From the NCBI GenBank assembly GCA_022649055.1, contig JALCNL010000005.1, positions 1-50,932 on the forward strand: DNA of 50,932 nt, given 5' to 3'. Shown one piece after another: positions 34,488 to 43,700 of the stretch (positions are counted from its first letter, which is position 1; every line of letters starts with the position of its first letter). This stretch comes from Megasphaera sp. GTDB lineage: Bacteria > Bacillota > Negativicutes > Veillonellales > Megasphaeraceae. Made by a program: the position numbers and the translations under genes. The notes beneath the pieces were generated by a model. That model did not search any database. It saw only the letters and a list, made by a program, of their open reading frames with translations, and was not told the DNA's origin.

Positions 34488-36035
34488 ATGAACAAAAAAG
34501 CTATCTTTTTTACTGCCGCATTAGGAATTATGTTACTTCTATCTGGTTGCAGCCAAAATAATTCTGCGGCAACTTCCCACCACAGTGAAAAAATATTTCA
34601 CTACGGCACTATGGCATATGGAACAGCTATGCAGGATGCCGGAACAAATCCTCATGATACATATTGCGGCTGGAGTACTGTCCGATATGGCATTGGTGAA
34701 ACATTATTCCGTTTCAACAAAGAAATGAAAATTGAACCCTGGTTAGCCGAATCTGCTAACCAACTAGATGATTATACGGTCAAAATTACCCTGCGCAATG
34801 ATATCATGTTTTCTAACGGCAAAAAAGTAACCGGGGATGATGTAAAAGCATGTTTGGAAGATTTATTGAAAAAAAACGATCGTGCTCCGCATGATTTGAA
34901 AATCAAAGAGATTATCGCAGACGGACAAACGGTAACCATTCAATCTTCTGAAAAAGTACCTGCTTTACTTCATTATCTGGCTGATCCCTACGCGGCAATC
35001 ATTGACATGACAGCGGGAGAAAAAGACCGCATTGTCGTGGGTACGGGACCTTACGTCGCAGAAAAAGTAACAGACACAGAAATTGATTTAAAGAAAAACA
35101 CTCATTATTGGGGAAAAGTGCAGCCAAAATTAGATAAGATTATTGTCCGCAGCATTACAGACGGGGATGCACTTTCAATGGCGATGCAAAGCGGGGAACT
35201 AGACGCTGCACAGGGTCTCCCTTATGCCAGTTTATCAAATTTCCAAGATACCAATAAATATAAAATCAGTTCTGCAGCGACCTCCCGTGTATATCAAGCA
35301 CTCATAAATTACAGAACCCCGGTTCTTCAAAATGCCAACGTCCGCAAAGCTATTGCCATGGCAATTAATAAAGACCAATTTGTATCTGTACTATTAAATG
35401 GAAATGGCGTACCCGCCACCGGCGCCTTTCCTGACAATATGCCCTTCGGACGAGAGCTTAAGGCTGCACCGTATGATCCGGAAGCAGCACACCGTCTGTT
35501 AACACAAGCCGGTTACACAGAATGCGATGCTGACGGTTATGTATTAAAAAACGGGAAACCGCTGACACTGCGCTGGCTTACCTACACTTCCCGGCAGGAA
35601 TTGCCTCTTCTCGCGGAATATGCACAATCAGCCTTAAAAGAAATTGGTATTAAGTTAGAGGTAAATGCTACCGATAATTATAAGGACTTCCTGAAACGGA
35701 ACGAATTCGATATATATGCCAAGGCCATTGTCACTGCTCCCACAGGAGATCCGGAATATTATTTTACCTCTAATGTCATGTCTGATTCACCTTATAATAA
35801 CGGAGCATATAATAATCCGGATGTAGACCACCTCTGTGATCAGCTGCGCAATACATTTAACACTAACAAGAGAAATGAATTAGCAGTCCAGATTCAGCAA
35901 CATATTCTTGATGATAACGCGATTATTTACACCGCATTTTTAAAAATGTCTTTTGTTATGAAAAAAAATGTAACTGGATTAGAAGCACATCCCTCAGACT
36001 ACTATGAAATAACTCCTGAATTAGATATAAAATAA
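34488..36035 (+). CDS. Nickel/peptide-type ABC importer, substrate-binding lipoprotein
   Basis: A family 5 solute-binding protein, about 515 residues from the ATG at 34488. A signal peptide ends in LLLSGC, a clear lipobox, so it is a membrane-tethered lipoprotein. The mature N-terminus holds NPHDTYCGWSTVRYGIGETLF and the later SNGKKVTGDDVKA and PYASLSNFQ regions are typical of the NikA/OppA/CntA set. The Trp/Tyr-rich and His-containing segments are compatible with a nickel complex, but no histidine signature fixes the ligand. A GAGG site lies ahead of the start. Confidence 0.88.
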   Translation: MNKKAIFFTAALGIMLLLSGCSQNNSAATSHHSEKIFHYGTMAYGTAMQDAGTNPHDTYCGWSTVRYGIGETLFRFNKEMKIEPWLAESANQLDDYTVKITLRNDIMFSNGKKVTGDDVKACLEDLLKKNDRAPHDLKIKEIIADGQTVTIQSSEKVPALLHYLADPYAAIIDMTAGEKDRIVVGTGPYVAEKVTDTEIDLKKNTHYWGKVQPKLDKIIVRSITDGDALSMAMQSGELDAAQGLPYASLSNFQDTNKYKISSAATSRVYQALINYRTPVLQNANVRKAIAMAINKDQFVSVLLNGNGVPATGAFPDNMPFGRELKAAPYDPEAAHRLLTQAGYTECDADGYVLKNGKPLTLRWLTYTSRQELPLLAEYAQSALKEIGIKLEVNATDNYKDFLKRNEFDIYAKAIVTAPTGDPEYYFTSNVMSDSPYNNGAYNNPDVDHLCDQLRNTFNTNKRNELAVQIQQHILDDNAIIYTAFLKMSFVMKKNVTGLEAHPSDYYEITPELDIK

Positions 36036-36051
36036 GGAAGTATACCTAACA

Positions 36052-36816
36052 ATGTCTACCATATTATCATTTCAAGACGTAACTGTCACTGATGGAAATA
36101 GAGTCTTATTAGATGCGCTCCGGTTTACTGTCTGTAAAGGAGAAATCCTTGTTATTGTCGGCGAGTCAGGAAGCGGCAAAACAACACTGCTAAAAGCTGC
36201 CAGCGGTATGATTTCACCTCCACTGCAGCTACTCGGTAAAGTTTGTTACAAGGGACGTGCATTGCAGCCATCCGACTGGCAAAAAGTATACGGGTATGAA
36301 TTATCGATACTGTTTCAAGATGCATTATCTTCTTTTTGTCCCGTACAAACCATCCAAACTCAATTATGGGACGCCGTACGCCTTACAGGGAACATGAGTC
36401 ATTCGGAATTTACGGGAATTGTAAAAGAACGTGCCGTAATGCTAGGACTTCCCGAGGAAAGTCTACACAAGTATCCGATTACGTTTTCCGGCGGCATGAT
36501 TCAAAGAGCGGAACTTTTATTCCCCCTTATTATGCCTCCTCATCTGCTGCTGGCAGATGAACCAACATCGGCTGTTGACAGTTTAACACAACAAAAAATC
36601 GCGGATGCACTACTGCGTCTGCGCCGTTATCACCAAACGGCGATTATCTTTGTTACACATGATATCCGTTTGGCTCGTTATATGGCAGACACACTGCTTG
36701 TTCTCAAGCAAGGTCATCTGATCGAATACGGCAAAGCCAGCAATGTGATCAAAAATCCGCAGCAACCGTATACAAAAGAGCTGTTGTTCTTGGCCGGAAT
36801 ACGAAAGGACTGCTAA
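36052..36816 (+). CDS. Nickel/peptide-type ABC importer, ATPase 1 (NikD/DppD-like)
   Basis: One of two ATPases, 254 residues. Walker A GESGSGKTT lies at 37-45 and Walker B LLADEPTSAVD near residue 165. The signature reads FSGGMIQRAEL, with Met in place of the usual Gln, as seen in NikD proteins. DppD-type C-terminal features such as NPQQPYTKELL are present. AAGGAAG precedes the ATG. Confidence 0.9.
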   Translation: MSTILSFQDVTVTDGNRVLLDALRFTVCKGEILVIVGESGSGKTTLLKAASGMISPPLQLLGKVCYKGRALQPSDWQKVYGYELSILFQDALSSFCPVQTIQTQLWDAVRLTGNMSHSEFTGIVKERAVMLGLPEESLHKYPITFSGGMIQRAELLFPLIMPPHLLLADEPTSAVDSLTQQKIADALLRLRRYHQTAIIFVTHDIRLARYMADTLLVLKQGHLIEYGKASNVIKNPQQPYTKELLFLAGIRKDC

Positions 36817-36817
36817 T

Positions 36818-37558
36818 ATGCTGCTCACTGTTAAAAATTTAACAAAAACGTATTATCAATATAAACCGATACAAGCGTTAGATCACATTTCTTTCCAGAT
36901 AGATGCCGGAGAAATAATTGCTGTAATCGGTGAAAGCGGTTCAGGAAAAAGCACTTTAGCCCAATGTTTATGCCGTTTTATAAATAGCGACGAGGGCGAA
37001 ATCCTTTTTGATGGACAAGATATCACTCATATTTCTGAACAACACTGCAAAAAAATATATAGCCAGATGCAAATGGTTTTTCAAAATCCAATAGCATCTT
37101 TTCATCCACGCAAAACCTTGCGAAAAAGTATCATGGCAGGACCTCAAAATTTTCATATTCATATGAATCAATCAGCATGGTATCAACTTGTCGAAGAAGT
37201 ACAACTGAATACTTCTTTTTTAGACCGTTACCCCCATCAAATCAGTGGAGGAGAATGCCAACGAGCAGCATTACTGCGGGCATTATGCATTAATCCAAAA
37301 CTTCTTGTTTGTGACGAAGTAACCAGTGCGCTCGATGTAAGCACACAAGGAAAAATTGCAGACCTGATCAAAAACATATGCTGCAACCATCACATTGCAT
37401 GTCTTTTTATTACACATGATCTTTGTCTGGCCCGCTGGATCAGTACTAAAACGATGGTGCTGCATAATGGCAGACTAATTGAAAAGGGTCCCACAGAACA
37501 AATTTTTATAAATCCGCAGAAAGACTACACAAAAAAATTATTATCTTCACGTATATGA
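36818..37558 (+). CDS. Nickel/peptide-type ABC importer, ATPase 2 (NikE/DppF-like)
   Basis: Second ATPase, 246 residues, starting one base after the stop codon of the first and closing the operon. Walker A GESGSGKST lies at about 38-46, a Q-loop MVFQNPIASFHPRK follows, then SGGECQRAALLRAL and Walker B LVCDEVTSALD. The switch His is in FITHDL. A long perfect hairpin follows at 37623-37678 before the convergent zur gene. Confidence 0.9.
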   Translation: MLLTVKNLTKTYYQYKPIQALDHISFQIDAGEIIAVIGESGSGKSTLAQCLCRFINSDEGEILFDGQDITHISEQHCKKIYSQMQMVFQNPIASFHPRKTLRKSIMAGPQNFHIHMNQSAWYQLVEEVQLNTSFLDRYPHQISGGECQRAALLRALCINPKLLVCDEVTSALDVSTQGKIADLIKNICCNHHIACLFITHDLCLARWISTKTMVLHNGRLIEKGPTEQIFINPQKDYTKKLLSSRI

Positions 37559-37586
37559 TATACGATTTTTTTAACTGCCACACATT

Positions 37587-37616
37587 ATATATATTGCGGC
37601 AAAACACAATATATAT
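37587..37616. repeat. AT-rich 10-bp inverted repeat after the importer operon
   Basis: ATATATATTG (37587-37596) and CAATATATAT (37607-37616) are exact reverse complements with a 10-base spacer. It lies just before the longer hairpin and may form a weak transcript end, but AT-rich DNA produces such repeats by chance. Confidence 0.35.
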
Positions 37617-37622
37617 CTCTCC

Positions 37623-37678
37623 CCTATCATACATCACGCGCAGCGAAGAACTATTCGCTGCGCGTGATGTATGATAGG
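37623..37678. terminator. Perfect hairpin with 25-bp arms between convergent genes
   Basis: Positions 37623-37647 and 37654-37678 are exact reverse complements around a 6-base loop, GC-rich next to the loop. The element lies between the convergent nik-like operon and zur. It probably ends transcription from both sides, although neither side has a strong T run. A processing or stability role is an alternative. Confidence 0.65.
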
Positions 37679-37717
37679 TACAAAAAAATAAAAACTTACA
37701 AGAAATGGCTTATACCG

Positions 37718-38155
37718 CTATTTCATGATCTTTCTGCATTCTGGACAATACCCATAAATTTCAAGATGATGCCCGACAATTTGAAAATCTGTTTTCGCTG
37801 CAATCTGCTTTTCCAAATCAGACAAAGGACACGGTGAAATATCAACAGTCTTATGACAGCGCAAGCAAATCAAGTGGTGTGTATGCCCTACATGGCATAC
37901 AGAAAAAACATTTTTCTGCGTACCGGGAAAAAAAGATTTTTCCACAAGACCTTTTTCAACAAAAAGTTCCAAAACGCGATATATTGTAGAAAAATTCACA
38001 GTTTCTCCCTGTTGGACGACCGTTTGATAAATTTCTTCTGCCGACAATATTCCATCATGCGTTAACAAAATTTCCCATACCAAATTACGGGGCCGCGTAC
38101 TTTTAATCCCATGTTGATGCAAATATTCACGATGATCCTCTAACGAACATACCAT
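37718..38155 (-). CDS. zur: Fur-family zinc uptake regulator, probably Zur
   Basis: A winged-helix repressor of 145 residues. The DNA-binding half (about 1-80) has GIKSTRPRNLVWEILL and the helix NFSTIYRVLELFVEKGLV. The dimer domain carries HTHHLICLRCHKTVD and YGYCPECRK; the two CxxC pairs form the structural zinc site. It is the last gene of the zinc operon znuC-znuB, 4 bases after znuB. That context, more than the residues, makes it Zur rather than Fur or PerR. Confidence 0.82.
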   Translation of the reverse strand: MVCSLEDHREYLHQHGIKSTRPRNLVWEILLTHDGILSAEEIYQTVVQQGETVNFSTIYRVLELFVEKGLVEKSFFPGTQKNVFSVCHVGHTHHLICLRCHKTVDISPCPLSDLEKQIAAKTDFQIVGHHLEIYGYCPECRKIMK

Positions 38156-38159
38156 ATTT

Positions 38160-38981
38160 TCACACCCTTTCTATATCAGCATGATGTCCAGTTAACCGGA
38201 CTTGTTGAAACGCCATAACCATCATCAAAAGAAGAACAGAAACAATCGCCGTTACCCCGCCAGGCGCCGCATCTATCCAATAAGAAACAAAAAGTCCTGC
38301 AAGAATATCAATAAAGCTAAACAGTACCGATAACTGCAATGTTCTTCGGAATCCCCGCTGCAACTGCAGTGCTGTCGCTACGGGCAAAGCAATTAATGAA
38401 CTAATAACTAAAATTCCAACAATTCGAATAGAAACAGAAATTGTTGCCGCTACAAGTACCGCAAATACATAGTTAATAATCTGGCTTTTTACTCCGGCAA
38501 TTTTTGCTCCATCTTCATCAAAGGTCAGAAAAACCAATTGAGGATACAGCCGCAAAATAAGAAAAATAGAAATAATGCTGAGAATAAAAACAGACCAGAC
38601 ATCTTCGCGCGAAACAGTAAGTATACTTCCAAACAGAAAAGATTCCACATTTGCATGAACCAAACCGGAACTGATAATTGTAATAGCAATCCCCACCGAT
38701 AAAGACAATACAATTACTAAAATAAGTTCGGCGTAGCGACGAAATCGTCGACGCAACGCCTCTATTAATACGCCAAAAAAAGAGGTAAGACAAAAAGCGC
38801 TAAGAATCGGATTTATATTCAATAGTAGTCCCACAGCTACTCCAGCTAAAGAAGCATGTGCCAAAGAATCACCAATCATGGAATATCGCCGCAGCACTAA
38901 AAACATTCCAATCAAGGGACATACCACAGATATTAATAAAGCTACAATAAAAGCATTTTGTATAAACGCATATTCAAACAT
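38160..38981 (-). CDS. znuB: Zinc ABC transporter, permease ZnuB
   Basis: Membrane channel for zinc uptake (AdcB/ZnuB family). The start is the ATG at 38981, with AGGAAG upstream; a longer frame to 39098 would run through znuC. The 273 residues contain about eight hydrophobic segments, including the N-terminal ALLISVVCPLIGMFLVLRRYSMIGDSLAHASLAG stretch and later SVRIVGILVISSLIALPVATA. Its 5' end overlaps the last 8 bases of znuC. Confidence 0.92.
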   Translation of the reverse strand: MFEYAFIQNAFIVALLISVVCPLIGMFLVLRRYSMIGDSLAHASLAGVAVGLLLNINPILSAFCLTSFFGVLIEALRRRFRRYAELILVIVLSLSVGIAITIISSGLVHANVESFLFGSILTVSREDVWSVFILSIISIFLILRLYPQLVFLTFDEDGAKIAGVKSQIINYVFAVLVAATISVSIRIVGILVISSLIALPVATALQLQRGFRRTLQLSVLFSFIDILAGLFVSYWIDAAPGGVTAIVSVLLLMMVMAFQQVRLTGHHADIERV

Positions 38982-39651
38982 AAGCTTCACTTCCTGTATT
39001 TTCGGATACATATTCACGGATGTATTCTTCCGGTGAGCAAAGATGACCACTGCCGCCGGCAACATGATACATCTGCTTGGAATTTCGAATAGCGGCACGC
39101 AGATTATGTTCCACTGTAATAATGGTGATACCGTGTTTTTGATTAAGGCTCTTCAAGAATGGATATAACTCGCTTTGACTCTTTACATCAATCCCGGTCG
39201 ACGGTTCATCAAGAATAATAAGATCGGGGTGCCCCATAAGAGCTCTTGCAATAAAAACTTTTTGGCATTGTCCGCCGGAAAGGGTTCCGATAAGAGATTC
39301 TTCGTATCCTTTCATTCCCATCAACTCCAAATAATGGTTAATGCAATCTTTATCCTTAATATGCAGTACCTTCCGATAGCAATTCAGGACCTCCCGAACG
39401 GTAATAGGAAATTGACTGTTCAACGATTCAAAACGCTGTGGTACATAAGCGGTCCGCGTAAAATCATTGCGCAAAGCTCCTTTCACCGGTTTCAAAAGTC
39501 CTAGCAGCAATTTTACAAATGTGCTCTTACCACTGCCATTTTCACCGACAATAGAAATATAATCCCCATTTTTTATTATAAGATTCAAGTCCCGGAGAAG
39601 ATACGGACTTCCGGTTTCATAGGCATAATATACATGTTCCAACAAAATCAT
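38974..39651 (-). CDS. znuC: Zinc ABC transporter, ATPase ZnuC
   Basis: ATP-binding subunit for zinc uptake, about 225 residues. The start at 39651 has GGGAG eight bases before it; a longer frame to 39675 adds eight residues. Walker A GENGSGKST lies at about 34-42, then LSGGQCQKVFIARAL, Walker B LIILDEPSTGID and VEHNL. It is the first gene of znuC-znuB-zur and lies next to a divergent promoter and operator region shared with znuA. Confidence 0.93.
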   Translation of the reverse strand: MILLEHVYYAYETGSPYLLRDLNLIIKNGDYISIVGENGSGKSTFVKLLLGLLKPVKGALRNDFTRTAYVPQRFESLNSQFPITVREVLNCYRKVLHIKDKDCINHYLELMGMKGYEESLIGTLSGGQCQKVFIARALMGHPDLIILDEPSTGIDVKSQSELYPFLKSLNQKHGITIITVEHNLRAAIRNSKQMYHVAGGSGHLCSPEEYIREYVSENTGSEAYV

Positions 39652-39689
39652 GGTATGTTCTCCCTCCCCATGCATAAATCTTTATTTTC

Positions 39690-39718
39690 TTGACATCTTG
39701 CGTAACATATTATATCCT
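39690..39718 (+). promoter_or_regulatory. Promoter for znuA
   Basis: On the plus strand a consensus TTGACA (39690-39695), exactly 17 bases, then TATCCT (39713-39718). The znuA start lies about 50 bases downstream, and a candidate Zur box (39731-39751) begins near the expected transcription start. Confidence 0.75.
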
Positions 39719-39738
39719 ATTTTAAAGTGCAAATGCAA
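39709..39738 (-). promoter_or_regulatory. Promoter for znuC-znuB-zur
   Basis: On the minus strand a TTGCAT (-35, 39733-39738) lies 18 bases from TATAAT (-10, 39709-39714). The -35 element falls inside the candidate Zur box, so a bound repressor would block it. Confidence 0.65.
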
Positions 39739-39751
39739 GTTATTCGCATTT
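39731..39751. promoter_or_regulatory. Candidate Zur operator shared by both zinc-uptake operons
   Basis: An inverted repeat with perfect AAATGC and GCATTT ends and a 9-base middle, most of which also pairs (8 of 10 positions per half). The AAATG...CATTT ends resemble known Zur boxes of Gram-negative bacteria. It overlaps the -35 of the znuC promoter and lies by the znuA transcription start, where one repressor could shut both. Confidence 0.65.
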
Positions 39752-39767
39752 AGAGAGAAGGGATTGC

Positions 39768-40709
39768 TTGAAACGCATAGTCTATGCTTTACTATTTATT
39801 TTTTCTCTGTTTCTATTAACTTCCTGTACACTAGAAAAGGCTCCCTTTTCGGAAGCCCCTTCAAATAACCCAAAATTACAAGTTGTCGTTTCATTTAATG
39901 CCATGCGCGAATTAGCACAAGCCATAGGCGGAAATAAAATAGAAATTAAAACCATCATCCCCGACGGTGTAGAGCCGCACGATTTTGAACCTAAAGCATC
40001 CGATGTAACAGCACTTTCCAATGCCTCTGTTTTTATTATCAATGGGTTTGGTATGGAACAAGCATGGGCGGAAAAAGCAATTAAAACCGCAGGAAACAAA
40101 AACTTGCTGTTCGTCATCGCCTCAAATGGCGCCACCCCCATTTATGATACTGCCTCTTCCGCTTTTTGGAATAACCAATCTCAGCGTCACGACATAGATC
40201 CACATATCTGGCTTAGTCTACAGGGTGCCAAACGGGAAGCCAAGAATATCCATAACGCGTTTATAAAAGCAGATCCGTCAAATAAGGCCTACTACGATGC
40301 GAACTATGATGAATTTGCTGCCAAACTAGATCATTTGTATACCGACTATAAGACAAAATTTGACCAAAGTCCGAACAAGGTATTTGTTACTGGTCACGCT
40401 GCTTTTTCTTATATGGCTCGTGATTTTGGACTGCAGCAAAATAGCCTGGAAAATGTTTTTGCCTCTGGTGAACCAAGTGCCCGCCGCCTAAAAGAACTTG
40501 CTGATTTTTGCTTAAATCATCATATCTCAACAATTTTTGTAGAAGATATGGAAAGTCCCAAAATTTCCCAAACACTGGCACACGAAGTAGGTGCTAACGT
40601 AGAAGGTATTTATACATTGGAAAGTTCTGATAGCAACAAAACCTATCTACAAACACAAGAGGAAAATTTAGAAAAAATATATCAAAGTCTATCGCCAGAT
40701 CATTTATAA
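39768..40709 (+). CDS. znuA: Zinc ABC transporter, binding lipoprotein ZnuA
   Basis: A periplasmic zinc-binding lipoprotein of the cluster A-I type, 313 residues. It starts at TTG (39768) after AGAAGGGA. The signal peptide ends in the lipobox LLTSC. Histidine ligands fit His71 (PDGVEPHDFEP), His146 (DPHIWLS) and His210 (VTGHAAFSY), with an acidic ligand near the ESSDSNKTY region; the usual histidine-rich loop is short. Its last 10 bases overlap the convergent RND gene, and no terminator separates them. Confidence 0.92.
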   Translation: MKRIVYALLFIFSLFLLTSCTLEKAPFSEAPSNNPKLQVVVSFNAMRELAQAIGGNKIEIKTIIPDGVEPHDFEPKASDVTALSNASVFIINGFGMEQAWAEKAIKTAGNKNLLFVIASNGATPIYDTASSAFWNNQSQRHDIDPHIWLSLQGAKREAKNIHNAFIKADPSNKAYYDANYDEFAAKLDHLYTDYKTKFDQSPNKVFVTGHAAFSYMARDFGLQQNSLENVFASGEPSARRLKELADFCLNHHISTIFVEDMESPKISQTLAHEVGANVEGIYTLESSDSNKTYLQTQEENLEKIYQSLSPDHL

Positions 40710-43700
40710 CGTCTTACTACGTTTTCAACAACGACAAATAATATAGGTATAAGAAATATTCCTATGGCAGTGGCCGCCAACATCCCCCCGACAACAGCTG
40801 TTCCCATGGAGGTACGTGCCCCCGCACCTGCCCCAGACGCCAGCATAAGAGGCAGACAACCGATAATAAAAGCCAATGAAGTCATAATAATCGGGCGTAA
40901 CCTCAGCTGAGCCGCTTCCATAGCAGCTTGTTCTAATTTCATGCCTTGATCTACTCGTACTTTTGCAAATTCTACGATTAAGATAGCATTTTTAGCTGCC
41001 AGACCAATTAACATAATCAACCCAATTTGCATATAAATACTATTTTCCTGTCCCGTAAGATATTGGAACAAAAATGCACCAAAAACCCCTGAGGGAATAG
41101 CCAATAATACAGCAAATGGCACACTCCAGCTTTCATATAAAGCCGCCAGACAGAGAAACGCGAACAAAAGCGCCATCCCAAACACAATCGGAGTTCGTCC
41201 TGCCGACTGTTGTTCTTCCCTACTTTGACCAGTCCATTCATAAGTATATCCATCCGGCAACGTTTCTTTTGCAACTTCGGACAATGCCTCCATGGCTTGT
41301 CCTGAACTGTAGCCACCGGCTTGTGTACCGCTTATTTTAGCTGCTTGTACGCCATTAAATCGAGTAATAACGGCCGGTGCCAGCACTTTTTTCATTGTAA
41401 CCAAGGTGTTAAGAGGTATCATATCCCCATTAGCACTTTTGACAAATAAGTAGCGCAGGGCATCAGTATTACTTCTATACGGACTTTCCGCTTGAACGAT
41501 AACTTTGTAGTTCCGTCCAAATCTCGTAAAATCATTCACTTCATCAGCACCTAAAAAAACTTGCAAGGTGGAAAAAATATCATCTACCGATACTCCCAAA
41601 ATTTCTGCTTTCTGACGATCTACATCAAAGCGATAACTAGGTGTTGATGTACTGAAATTAGAGGATACCGCTCCAATTTCCTTGCGTTTTTTGGCTTGTT
41701 CAACAAATTGTGTCGCTACTTTATCTAAATCCGTAAGCGTTCCCCCATTGCGATCTTCTATCATAAGCGAAAATCCACCGACTGAACCCAATCCAGGCAG
41801 CGCCGGTGGATTAAATACTGTCACATTTCCTTCCAAAAAAGAAGACGCATCGGCTAATGTATCTTGTATTTCCGATTTGACTTGTAATGAAGGAGAAGTT
41901 CGCTCCGACCATGGGGCTAATGCTACAAAAAGTTCTCCCGTATTGGTTTTGGAAGACCCTGTCAAAAGGTCCGTTCCCGCTAAGGTCATAACTTGTGTAA
42001 CTCCCGGCTGTTTTTGGATTTTTTCTGAAATGGCATCCATTGCATGAATCGTCCGAGTCAAACTGGCTCCCTCCGGCAGTGTGACTCCCACCATATAATA
42101 TCCTTGATCTTCTTCTGGTACCAGGGAACTGGGAACAACTTGATAGAGTAATCCGGTTACAATCAAGATACCCGCTAAAAACAGCATACACCGTTTTGCT
42201 CTGGGAATTAAATATTGTATTTCTTTGCCATAGCGAATCGTAATCATTCTCAAATGTTCATTAAAGGATTTAAAAAAACGCTTCAATAGACTCTTTTTCT
42301 CTGATTCACGATCCGGTTTCAAGATAAGTGCACAAAGTGCCGGTGTAAGTGATAATGCCACAAATGCCGATAATCCCATAGAAACGGCAATCGTCAAGGC
42401 AAATTGTTTATACAGCACCCCCATGATGCCTCCAAAAAATGCTACAGGCAAAAATACCGAAGCCAAGACAAACGCGATCGCAATAACGGGGCCAGACACT
42501 TCTTGCATGGCTTGCACCGTTGCCTCCCGCGGACTCATATGATCCTCCTTGATATGTCGTTCAACAGCTTCAATAACTACAATGGCATCATCCACTACCA
42601 ATCCAATTGCCAATACCATGGCAAATAATGTCAGTGTATTGATTGTAAACCCTAAAAATGTAAAAGCTGTAAATGTACCAATCAATGATACCGGTACTGC
42701 CAAAAGAGGAATAAGCGTAGCTCTCCAGCTTTGTAAAAATAGATATACTACTAAAACAACAAGTACCAGCGCTTCTAAAAATGTCCGGCATACTTCGAGA
42801 ATAGATTCATAAATAAAATTAGTATTATCAATGGTAACGGCATAATCCATGTCCGCAGGGAATTTATCCTTGGCATTCGTTAGTAATGCTTTTATTTTCC
42901 CAATTGTATCTAATGAATTGGCATCGCTGTTTAATTTAATAGAAAATCCAGCACTGGCATGTCCATTTTGTTTAGAATCATAAATATAATCCCGGCTTCC
43001 CATTTCAACCTTGGCAATATCTTTTAATCGTATTGCTGCACCGGTATCCTTCGCCGTAATAATAATATTTCCGAATTCTTTTGCATTAATGAGTCGTCCT
43101 TGCACACGCACCGTATATTCAAATGGCTGTTTTGTTTCTGTTGGCATCTTTCCCAGAGAACCTGCAGGTGCCTGTACATTTTGACTTTCAATCGCCGAAA
43201 CCACTTCACTTGTCGATACACCCAACTTCGCCATTTTCTCCGGCTGAAGCCATACCCGCATGCTGTAATCCGCTCCAAATGCGGACACTTCACCGACACC
43301 TTTAATACGCTTAATATCATCGAGCAAATAGAGAGTTCCGTAATTTTCTAAAAATTTAGCATCATACGTATTATTTGGGGAATACAAGGTAAATGTCAGT
43401 GCACTATCATCTGATGATTTCGTTGTCGAAATCCCCTGTGACTGTACCGAATCAGGCAAAGAAGCCTTAACTTCTGATACGCGGTTCTGTGTTTGAACAG
43501 AGTCCATGTCTGAATTTGTCCCAGTTTCAAATTGTACATTCAGCGTATAAAACCCCGTATCCGTACTCGTAGATGTCATAGACTCCATACCATCTACCCC
43601 ATTGACTTGTTCTTCTATTACTTGCGCTACGGTGTCATTAATAACCTCGGCATTAGCACCTTGGTATTTAGTGCTGACAGAAATTGTAGGAGGGGAAATA

